The translations under genes and the position numbers were made by a program. The notes below the pieces were generated by a model. It saw only the letters and a list, made by a program, of their open reading frames with translations. It was not told where the DNA came from and ran no database searches. This document shows, in pieces, positions 1 through 5,363 of a DNA stretch of 7,280 bases. Positions within the stretch are counted from its first letter, which is position 1; every line of letters begins with the position of its first letter. The stretch spans positions 1 through 7,280 of the forward strand of contig JAUVKE010000121.1 in NCBI GenBank assembly GCA_030592105.1, written 5' to 3'. Source of the DNA: Desulfobacteraceae bacterium (GTDB lineage: Bacteria > Desulfobacterota > Desulfobacteria > Desulfobacterales > BuS5).

Positions 1-324
1 AAAGAGATTCCAAATTCCCAGGTAAATCAGTTTGCTCTTGTGGAAATGGCTACAGATTTAAAACTGGGACGTACATTTCTTGAAAAATTAATTGCCGAGC
101 ATATTGAAGGGAGTGATGTTGTTACAGAGACTTCTATGGCTAAATTCTGGACAGGTGAAATGGTGAACAGGGTGGTTAATGGTTGTCTTGATATATACGG
201 AGAATCAGGGATGCTGGAGAAAGACCCTCTTGCCCGTTATTTTCGTGACATGCGTATTATGCCAATTTTTGCCGGAACCAATGAAATTATGCGGCAGATT
301 ATAGCCAAAAGAATGGGACTTTAA
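1..324 (+). CDS. Acyl-CoA dehydrogenase, C-terminal part (5' end outside window)
   Basis: The frame is open from base 1 and gives the last 107 residues of an ACAD, the C-terminal helical domain that packs on FAD and forms the tetramer. The ending is typical: a YGESGM segment in place of the usual HGGxGY, then RYFRDMRI, then IFAGTNEIMRQIIAKRMG. ACADs oxidise the alpha-beta bond of an acyl-CoA and pass electrons to electron-transferring flavoprotein in the cytoplasm. The residue before the GT of GTNEIMR is Ala. Medium- and short-chain enzymes carry their catalytic Glu there, so this one should use a Glu further upstream, as long-chain and isovaleryl-CoA dehydrogenases do; that part lies outside the window. 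The ending resembles long-chain ACADs more than the other ACADs here. The family is secure, but the substrate is unknown. No convincing terminator follows, so co-transcription with the next gene is possible. Confidence 0.93.
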   Translation, partial: KEIPNSQVNQFALVEMATDLKLGRTFLEKLIAEHIEGSDVVTETSMAKFWTGEMVNRVVNGCLDIYGESGMLEKDPLARYFRDMRIMPIFAGTNEIMRQIIAKRMGL

Positions 325-352
325 TTTTAACAGTGTCCATATTTTTAGATAG

Positions 353-469
353 TGTTTATCCTGAAATAATGCTTTTTGTTCAAGATCAGGAAATCTGAAA
401 TTTTTAATTACTGAATATAGTGTTTCTATGACTAAAATATTGAGCAAAATAGTCATTTCTGGATAAACA
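353..469. repeat. Long-range inverted repeat in the spacer before crotonase 1
   Basis: Arms at 353-367 (TGTTTATCCTGAAAT) and 455-469 (ATTTCTGGATAAACA) are reverse complements at 14 of 15 positions, separated by 87 nt. Two smaller stems compete inside the region: TCCTGA (359-364) with TCAGGA (386-391), and ATGACTA (428-434) with TAGTCAT (450-456). The 3' arm ends 22 nt before the AAGGAGG of the next gene. It could be an mRNA structure, a regulator-binding region, or the ends of a small decayed palindromic element. The pairing is visible directly; its role is unknown. Confidence 0.5.
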
Positions 470-504
470 TCAGATAACTCAATTAATGCAAAGGAGGAAG
501 TATA

Positions 505-1383
505 ATGGCTGTACCAAATCATAGTGAATGGAAACAAGTTGAAGGGTATGAGTATGACGATCTGATTTACGAAAAAAAATATATTGGAGCTGGTGGAGTC
601 GCAAAAATTTCCATCAACAGGCCCAAAGCCATGAACTCTTTTACTGGGACAACAATCCGTCATATATGGGAATGTATGTATGATGTCAATGCGGATCCAT
701 CTATAGGAGTAGTTGTTTTAACTGGTGTCGGGGACAAGGCTTTTTGTACAGGTGGTGATGTGGGTGCTGAGGCTGAAGGTGAATTTGAAGACAAAATCTT
801 TTTTCAATGTAACGATTTTATAGTATCATGCAAAAAACCTATAATAGCTGTTGTTAAAGGCTGGTGTGTGGGTGGCGGTAACCATCTGGCATATTGCTGT
901 GATTTTACCATTGCCGCTGATAATGCCAGGTTTGCACAAAATGGTCCCAAGGTCGGAAGTCCTGCTACTGGATGGCCGATACAGTATGCTATCAGGGTTC
1001 TTGGAGCAAAAAAGGCCCGGGAAATGTGGATGCTCTGCAGACGTTACAGTGCTGATGAAGCTCTTAAAATGGGTCTTGTAAATTCAGTTGTTCCTCTTGA
1101 TAAAATTGATGAAGAGGTTGATCAGTGGTGTATTGAAATACTTGCAAAGAGCCCTACTTGTATTCAGATGTTAAAGGTCAGTTTTGATCAGGAATTTAAT
1201 AACATGAGGTATGATAATGCTGGTGAACTGCAAAAATTGATGTTTCCCGCATTTATGAACAGTGATGAGCAAAAAGAAGCCCAATCTGCATTTTTTGAAA
1301 AAAGAGATCCTGATTTTGCAAAATTCAGAGAAGCGGAATATGAGACTTATCTGAAGACCAGAATTAAGCTTGAGATGAAATAG
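505..1383 (+). CDS. Crotonase-family protein of the BadI/MenB type (putative ring-opening acyl-CoA hydrolase)
   Basis: This is a 292-residue crotonase-fold protein, slightly long for the family because of a roughly 20-residue N-terminal lead. The start follows AAGGAGG at 491-497 with ideal spacing. Crotonase landmarks are present: INRP (37-40), the oxyanion-hole segment CTGGD (81-85), GGGN (123-126), and a C-terminal FFEKRDPDFAKF. The stretch GPKVGS (147-152), followed by KKAREMW and MGLVNSVVP, is diagnostic of the MenB/BadI branch. That branch covers 1,4-dihydroxy-2-naphthoyl-CoA synthase and 2-ketocyclohexanecarboxyl-CoA hydrolase, which make or break a C-C bond next to a ring ketone. No other menaquinone gene is nearby, while a BadH-like SDR lies downstream, so ring cleavage is favoured over menaquinone synthesis. 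Oddly, the Asp that follows GPKVGS in MenB is Ala154 here (GSPATGW). The family is secure; the exact reaction is inferred. Confidence 0.88.
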   Translation: MAVPNHSEWKQVEGYEYDDLIYEKKYIGAGGVAKISINRPKAMNSFTGTTIRHIWECMYDVNADPSIGVVVLTGVGDKAFCTGGDVGAEAEGEFEDKIFFQCNDFIVSCKKPIIAVVKGWCVGGGNHLAYCCDFTIAADNARFAQNGPKVGSPATGWPIQYAIRVLGAKKAREMWMLCRRYSADEALKMGLVNSVVPLDKIDEEVDQWCIEILAKSPTCIQMLKVSFDQEFNNMRYDNAGELQKLMFPAFMNSDEQKEAQSAFFEKRDPDFAKFREAEYETYLKTRIKLEMK

Positions 1384-1429
1384 CATGCATGATTTTAATA
1401 ATTCTGTAAAAATTATATAATTAATGGTT

Positions 1430-1545
1430 TCGTAAAAAGTTGTTATTGGGTGAAAATTGAAATCCAGATGACTTATAACTGTTTGAAAAACTGGATTCTG
1501 TTTTTACTGAAATGACGGAAAATGATATTTTTAGATTTTTTACGA
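1430..1545. repeat. Decayed nested palindromic intergenic element
   Basis: Nearly the whole spacer between crotonase 1 and the ACAD pair is symmetric. The outer arms are TCGTAAAAA (1430-1438) and TTTTTACGA (1537-1545). The inner core is a perfect AATCCAG (1461-1467) facing CTGGATT (1491-1497), and the flanks 1441-1467 and 1491-1518 remain imperfectly complementary beyond it. The pattern, GTGAAAA then AATCCAG, a loop, CTGGATT, then AATGACGG, looks like a mutated copy of the ATTCCGG...GGAATCCAG / CTGGATTCC...GGAATGACG palindromes dispersed in many proteobacterial genomes. It is probably a non-autonomous (MITE- or REP-like) repeat. It could also form a large hairpin in the transcript ahead of the next gene. 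Confidence 0.6.
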
Positions 1546-1569
1546 GTTCATCACAATTAGGGGTATTAT

Positions 1570-2706
1570 ATGGATCTGGAGCTTACAAAAGAGCATCAGA
1601 TGTTGCGGGAAAGCGCTGCATACTTTATTAAGAAGGAAAATCCTTTTGAACGGGTTCGTGAATTAAAAAAAGATTCCCTTGGATATACAAAAAAAATCTG
1701 GAAAAAAATGGCCAGGCTTGATTGGATGGGCTTGATTTTTCCAGAGGAATTTGGTGGTTCTGGAATGGATTTCAGTTATGTAATGGTTCTGCTGGAGGAA
1801 TTCGGCAAGGGCCTTCTCCCTGAACCATGGATTTCGACAGTTCTGTTAGGTGGGAATCTGATTTTAATTGGTGGAAATGATGAGCAGAAAGAAGAGATCC
1901 TTCCTGCTATTTGTGATGGTAAACTTTTTATGGCACTTGCATATCTGGAGGATGGCGGAGGTTATGATACACGATATTGCAGAACCACTGCTGTAAAAAA
2001 TGATCATGGTTTTCTGCTTTCAGGAAAAAAAATATTTGTCTCAGATGGTTGCTCTGCTGATAAATTTATTGTTTCAACGCGAACTTCACAGGGAGTATCT
2101 GATGAAACCGGAATCACTCTGTTTGTTCTTTCACGAGAGACTGAAGGGCTTAAAATAACTCCTCTGAAAACAATGGATGGTCGCAATGCCTGTATTTTTG
2201 AGATGGATAATGTTCAGGTTTCATCTGATGATATTGTAGGTGAACTGGATAATGGGCATTTAATTTTAACAGAGGCCGTTGATCAGGCGACTACAGGTCT
2301 TTGTGCAGAGATGACCGGCGGTATGGAGGCTGCTTTAAATATTACTGTGAGGCATCTTACTGATCGGATCCAGTTTGGCAGGCCCATAGGCTCATTTCAG
2401 GCAACACAGCATAAGGCAGCTGATATGTTTATTCAAAAAGAACTGGCTTTGTCGTCGGTTTATTACGCTACTGCGTCGATTGTTGAAAATACAAAGGAAA
2501 AGGCGCAGGTTGTGTCAACAGCAAAAGCAAAATGTTCATCTGCTTATGTAGATATAACAAAGACTGCAGTGCAGCTCCATGGTGCATTCGGTTTTACAAA
2601 CGAGTCTGACATAAGTCTTTTTATAAAAAGAGCAAAAGTCGCAGAGATTCTTTTTGGTGACGCTGGCTACCACCAGGAACGCTATGCGTTTTTGGCGGGC
2701 TATTGA
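1570..2706 (+). CDS. Acyl-CoA dehydrogenase, putative small subunit of a heteromeric (PimD/FadE-like) enzyme
   Basis: This 378-residue protein has the full ACAD layout: N-terminal helices from MDLELTKEHQMLRE, a middle beta domain, and a C-terminal helical domain with the FAD-contacting R-I-Q-F-G-R-P-I-G-S-F-Q-A motif at 266-278. Both places where ACADs put their catalytic Glu are altered. The helix-G segment reads DQATTGLCAEM (238-248) with no Glu-Arg pair, and the C-terminal GT motif is replaced by LFGDAGYHQER. The ending LHGAFGFTNESDISLFIKRA is typical of small subunits such as pimeloyl-CoA dehydrogenase PimD or actinobacterial steroid FadE partners. The next gene, 18 nt downstream, shows the complementary pattern, so the two probably form an alpha2beta2 enzyme in which this subunit supplies FAD contacts and the partner supplies the base. 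Its start has only a weak AGGGG site (1559-1563). The substrate is unknown. Confidence 0.9.
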   Translation: MDLELTKEHQMLRESAAYFIKKENPFERVRELKKDSLGYTKKIWKKMARLDWMGLIFPEEFGGSGMDFSYVMVLLEEFGKGLLPEPWISTVLLGGNLILIGGNDEQKEEILPAICDGKLFMALAYLEDGGGYDTRYCRTTAVKNDHGFLLSGKKIFVSDGCSADKFIVSTRTSQGVSDETGITLFVLSRETEGLKITPLKTMDGRNACIFEMDNVQVSSDDIVGELDNGHLILTEAVDQATTGLCAEMTGGMEAALNITVRHLTDRIQFGRPIGSFQATQHKAADMFIQKELALSSVYYATASIVENTKEKAQVVSTAKAKCSSAYVDITKTAVQLHGAFGFTNESDISLFIKRAKVAEILFGDAGYHQERYAFLAGY

Positions 2707-2724
2707 TTAAGGGATACAGATGAT

Positions 2725-3909
2725 ATGAAAGCATCATATTCAGAAGAAGAAGAGAAGTTTCGCAAAGAAGTTAAAGACTGGCTGGCGGCAAATGTTCCGC
2801 CGGAAGTACTGGACAAGACTCTTGGGGGGAGCACTCTTGATCTTGGGCTGATGATTAAATGGCATAAAACTCTTTATAAAAAAGGCTGGATTGCTCCTGA
2901 TCTTCCCAAAGAACTGGGGGGTGCTGGTTTTAATCAGGTGCAGCAGTTTGTCTTTAATTATGAATATGGCTTATCTGGTGCACCAAGGCTTAAAACCAGG
3001 ATTGTATCTCTTGGAATGCTGGCACCTTTGCTTCTGCAAATGGGAACAAAGGAACAGCAGGAAAAGTTTATACCTGACATGATATCTGGAGAGACTATCT
3101 GGTGTCAGGGATTTTCAGAGCCTGATGCTGGTTCCGACCTTGCCAGCCTGAGTACAGAGGCAGTGCGTGAGGGGGATTATTTTATTGTTAACGGGCAAAA
3201 AACATGGACAAGTATGGCAGATTATGCGGATTGGATTTTTATGCTTGTGAGGACTGACCCTGATGTAAAAAAGCATGCAGGTATAACTTTTTTACTCGTT
3301 GATCTTAAAACTCCTGGCATTACTATTCGTCCTATTGAAGAAATAACAGATCATACAGCATTTTCAGAAGTCTTTTTTGACGATGTCAAAGTCCCTGTGA
3401 AAAATATAGTTGGTAAAATTAACGATGGATGGAGGGTTGCTGGTGCGTTACTGGAACATGAGAGGCTTAATGCGTTTCCTGTAGGCGATCTTCTCTATGC
3501 AGTTGAAACAACAAAAAATAATGCCAGAAATATTTTAGTTAAAGGAGAACCAGTAATCAGGGACAAGGCATTTCAGAAGAAGCTTGCAGAAATTGAAATT
3601 GACTGTAAATCGTTTTATTATACTTTTCTGCGTATGTTGTCCAAGCTTAAAACAGGTTCGCAGCCCGGCCCTGAAGCTTCATTGTTAAAAGTTTATGGTG
3701 CTGAACTTTATCAGAGGGTTATGGATTTGAATATTCAGGTCATGGGACCATATGGACAATCATGGTATAATATCGACGAATTGGGCAACAATGTCCATGA
3801 AGCATCAAAGGGTTGGGTAAATTGCAGAAGCCTTACTATCTGGGGAGGTTCTTCTGAAATCCAGCGGACCATAATAGCAAACCGTGTATTGCGATTGCCC
3901 AGGAAATAG
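2725..3909 (+). CDS. Acyl-CoA dehydrogenase, putative large catalytic subunit (PimC/FadE-like)
   Basis: This 394-residue protein belongs to the ACAD branch of pimeloyl-CoA dehydrogenase large subunit (PimC) and FadE26-like alpha subunits. Features visible are KGWIAPDLPKELGGAG (53-68), the acyl-CoA/FAD motif GFSEPDAGSDLASL (129-142), NGQKTWTS (156-163), the helix-G LEHERLNAF (243-251), and WGGSSEIQRTIIANRVL near the end. Glu246 of the HER triplet matches the catalytic base of isovaleryl-CoA and FadE-type ACADs; the alternative C-terminal position is Gly374. The R-x-Q-F-G FAD motif found in ordinary ACADs is missing from the following helix, which is expected if the small-subunit partner just upstream supplies it. 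A TAAGGG site (2708-2713) precedes the start. It probably dehydrogenates a cyclic or dicarboxylic acyl-CoA together with the upstream gene. The family is secure; the pairing is inference. Confidence 0.92.
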   Translation: MKASYSEEEEKFRKEVKDWLAANVPPEVLDKTLGGSTLDLGLMIKWHKTLYKKGWIAPDLPKELGGAGFNQVQQFVFNYEYGLSGAPRLKTRIVSLGMLAPLLLQMGTKEQQEKFIPDMISGETIWCQGFSEPDAGSDLASLSTEAVREGDYFIVNGQKTWTSMADYADWIFMLVRTDPDVKKHAGITFLLVDLKTPGITIRPIEEITDHTAFSEVFFDDVKVPVKNIVGKINDGWRVAGALLEHERLNAFPVGDLLYAVETTKNNARNILVKGEPVIRDKAFQKKLAEIEIDCKSFYYTFLRMLSKLKTGSQPGPEASLLKVYGAELYQRVMDLNIQVMGPYGQSWYNIDELGNNVHEASKGWVNCRSLTIWGGSSEIQRTIIANRVLRLPRK

Positions 3910-3927
3910 TATTGAATTTTATCTGAA

Positions 3928-3955
3928 AGTAGTGAGATATGAGTTGTGAGTAGTG
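3928..3955. repeat. Degenerate heptanucleotide tandem repeat, four units
   Basis: Four consecutive 7-nt units read AGTAGTG, AGATATG, AGTTGTG and AGTAGTG. Units 1 and 4 are identical, unit 3 differs at one base and unit 2 at three. The repeat starts 18 nt after the ACAD stop codon and runs into the left side of the hairpin described next. Short heptamer arrays like this usually arise by slippage in non-coding DNA. No function is evident. Confidence 0.55.
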
Positions 3956-3994
3956 TGAAATAGATTGCAGATTCTGTTTCTCATAACTTTTTTT
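3942..3994 (+). terminator. Putative intrinsic terminator after the ACAD pair
   Basis: A two-part stem can form in the transcript. The lower helix pairs 3942-3949 with 3981-3988 (AGTTGTGA with TCATAACT, one G-U). The upper helix pairs 3957-3964 with 3973-3980 (GAAATAGA with TCTGTTTC, one G-U) around an 8-nt loop. An unpaired stretch (3950-3956) on the left joins them. A run of T (3988-3994) follows directly. The stem is AT-rich and so modest in strength, but position and T-run fit the end of the upstream unit. Confidence 0.5.
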
Positions 3995-4006
3995 GCTTAA
4001 TTATGC

Positions 4007-4036
4007 CCGACATGGCATGGAATTTATTATTATAAT
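4007..4036 (+). promoter_or_regulatory. Putative sigma-70-type promoter for the SDR gene
   Basis: A perfect -10 hexamer TATAAT lies at 4031-4036. CCGACA at 4007-4012 matches four of six bases of the -35 consensus, with an 18-nt spacer. Transcription would begin near 4043, just ahead of the AGGAGG at 4053-4058 that serves the SDR. It sits directly after the putative terminator, which supports a new transcription unit here. The surroundings are AT-rich (TTATTATTATAATAATTA), so a chance match is possible. Confidence 0.4.
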
Positions 4037-4063
4037 AATTAGGAAAAGTATTAGGAGGAAAAC

Positions 4064-4855
4064 ATGGATTTAAATTTAGCAGGTAAAACAGTTATTGTTA
4101 CAGGTGGTGGTTCAAATATAGGTCGCGCAATCTGTCATGATTTTGCGAAAGAGAATGTTAAACTTGCAATTGCAGAGCTTGATGATGCTCAAGGCCAGAA
4201 AGTAGCAGAACAGGCCAAAGCCTTTGGTAGTGAAGTTATGTTTGTTAAAACTGACATCACAAAAAATGATCAGGTTGAGGCAATGGTTAAAGCTGTTAAT
4301 GATAAATTCGGTACTGTTGATGTTCTTGTTAATAATGTAGGATGGAATATTGATGATTTGTTTATGAAAGAAACCAGAGAAAAATGGGAAAAGATTATAG
4401 CCATTAATTTCTGGGGAATGCTCAATTGCACAAGAGCTGTTATGGACCAGATGATTGAAGCAAAAAAAGGAGTTATTGTTAATATCGGTTCAGATGCAGG
4501 AAGAATGGGCGAATTCAGAGAAGTTGTATATTCCGGTTGTAAGGGTGGAGTTATCGCTTTTACAAAAGCACTGGCGAGAGAAGTAGGGAAAAACGGAATA
4601 CGTTTGAACGTGGTTTGTCCTGGATTGACCATTCCTGAATCTGATAATGATGTAGGGGATAGTAGTCTCTGGGCAGGAGAGATGCTGAAAATTTTTACTC
4701 CTGAAGCACAGGAAAGAGCAGCAAAAGGATATCCTCTTCGCAAGTTAGGAAGACCGAGTGAAGTTTCCAAGGCTGTTATTTTTATGGCATCAGAGTGTGC
4801 AAGCCATATTACAGGTCAGACATTAAGTGTTAGCGGTGGATATACAATGGTATAG
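4064..4855 (+). CDS. SDR-family NAD-dependent dehydrogenase, BadH-like (2-hydroxy-cycloalkanecarboxyl-CoA dehydrogenase type)
   Basis: This is a 263-residue classical short-chain dehydrogenase/reductase, the usual length. The Rossmann glycine motif is TGGGSNIG (13-20), with Asn replacing one Gly. An acidic residue, Glu38, ends the second strand and suggests NAD rather than NADP. NNVG (90-93), then Asn115, Ser143, Tyr156 and Lys160 form the complete catalytic tetrad. NVGWNI, NIGSDAGRMG, VYSGCKGG and the ending ITGQTLSVSGGYTM closely follow BadH, which oxidises 2-hydroxycyclohexanecarboxyl-CoA to the 2-keto ester before ring opening. Oxidation of a ring hydroxyacyl-CoA that feeds a BadI-type hydrolase is therefore the best guess. 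Other acyl-CoA SDRs, such as those in benzylsuccinate-type beta-oxidation, are alternatives. AGGAGG at 4053-4058 fixes the start, and a promoter-like site upstream suggests separate initiation. Confidence 0.92.
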   Translation: MDLNLAGKTVIVTGGGSNIGRAICHDFAKENVKLAIAELDDAQGQKVAEQAKAFGSEVMFVKTDITKNDQVEAMVKAVNDKFGTVDVLVNNVGWNIDDLFMKETREKWEKIIAINFWGMLNCTRAVMDQMIEAKKGVIVNIGSDAGRMGEFREVVYSGCKGGVIAFTKALAREVGKNGIRLNVVCPGLTIPESDNDVGDSSLWAGEMLKIFTPEAQERAAKGYPLRKLGRPSEVSKAVIFMASECASHITGQTLSVSGGYTMV

Positions 4856-4872
4856 TCTTTTGGATTTTGTTG

Positions 4873-4910
4873 AAATATGGCTGAATTTTTTACTGAATCC
4901 GGCCATATTT
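4873..4910 (+). terminator. Strong hairpin after the SDR gene, probable terminator
   Basis: AAATATGGC (4873-4881) and GCCATATTT (4902-4910) pair perfectly. The helix extends inward by one T-G and one G-C pair, giving about 11 pairs around a 16-nt loop. It begins 17 nt after the stop codon, where a terminator is expected. The downstream U-run is poor (ATTTATCATT), so it may act as a weak terminator or as a 3'-end stabilising structure. Confidence 0.5.
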
Positions 4911-4986
4911 ATCATTGAAATCCTGGTAACTGTTCAGCTTGCCTGATATGCATCACTTAACTTCTGATGGATTTTTTCTTAGCGCT

Positions 4987-5000
4987 CTTTTTATACGTTT
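4987..5000. repeat. 14-nt direct repeat, copy 1
   Basis: CTTTTTATACGTTT is repeated exactly at 5231-5244, 244 nt downstream, both copies inside the gene-free stretch. The bases around the copies differ apart from a CAGT a few bases downstream of each. The copies could be paired regulator sites or the scar of a small insertion or duplication. Confidence 0.45.
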
Positions 5001-5230
5001 AAGCAGTTTCTTGTTTTAGGCGGATCACCCTTAAAATGTGTATGCAATCAATTTTTTAAAACAGCTGGATATAGATGGTCACATATTAAATTTCAAAAAG
5101 GTGATTCCAAAGTTCTGGGTCTATATGGTTTTCGTTCAAATATTTTTGAAATTATTTAGGTGACGAACTATAGTTATAAATCCTGTATTATTAATAAAAT
5201 TTTGTTTTGTATCAGTTTTGTGCTGTAGAG

Positions 5231-5244
5231 CTTTTTATACGTTT
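5231..5244. repeat. 14-nt direct repeat, copy 2
   Basis: This is an exact second copy of CTTTTTATACGTTT (first at 4987-5000). Here it lies inside a weak inverted repeat, AGAGCT (5227-5232) facing AGCTCT (5258-5263), about 120 nt before the crotonase 2 start. That position would suit a regulatory site, but no promoter elements could be placed around it with confidence. Confidence 0.45.
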
Positions 5245-5363
5245 GCCAGTATTATATAGCTCTTGCTTGTTATGTATAACCGGTTTTCCATCCTTTTTAT
5301 TTTGTCCCCGTTTTATTATTTTTATTCTTTTTATTTCCCCAATATATTCAGAAAGGATCAATT

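Larger units (their letters stand above)
4911..5363. other. Gene-free stretch of about 450 nt between SDR and crotonase 2
   Basis: I see no convincing coding frame, tRNA or known RNA fold here. It is AT-rich with many stops on both strands. It contains the direct repeat listed separately, a perfect 10-nt palindrome AACTATAGTT (5166-5175), a small TTCAAA/TTTGAA hairpin (5135-5150), and a strongly pyrimidine-rich run just before the next gene (about 5284-5340, mostly T with C clusters). The downstream gene starts after AAAGGA (5352-5357). The length suggests either a separate promoter and regulatory region for the next genes or a degraded insertion; no promoter could be assigned confidently. 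Confidence 0.6.

Noticed and set aside
205..663. Open frame of 152 codons on the minus strand crossing the first spacer
   Set aside because: It overlaps two confident plus-strand genes, and its composition (runs of Phe, Ile and Leu) is that expected from antisense of AT-rich DNA. No family features were seen.
505..1383. Crotonase 1 as the menaquinone enzyme MenB
   Set aside because: The branch signature fits MenB as well as BadI, but no other menaquinone gene is present, the key Asp is absent, and all neighbours are acyl-CoA catabolic enzymes.
1411..1422. Perfect 12-nt palindrome AATTATATAATT
   Set aside because: It is made only of A and T in an AT-rich spacer, where such palindromes are expected by chance.
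4270..4770. Open frame of 166 codons on the minus strand opposite the SDR gene
   Set aside because: It lies wholly inside a clear SDR gene with an intact catalytic tetrad, has no recognisable motif, and is a shadow of the coding strand.
4925..4940. GGTAACTGTTCAGC, which recalls the GTAA-type ends of some insertion sequences
   Set aside because: No matching inverted end and no transposase remnant could be found nearby.
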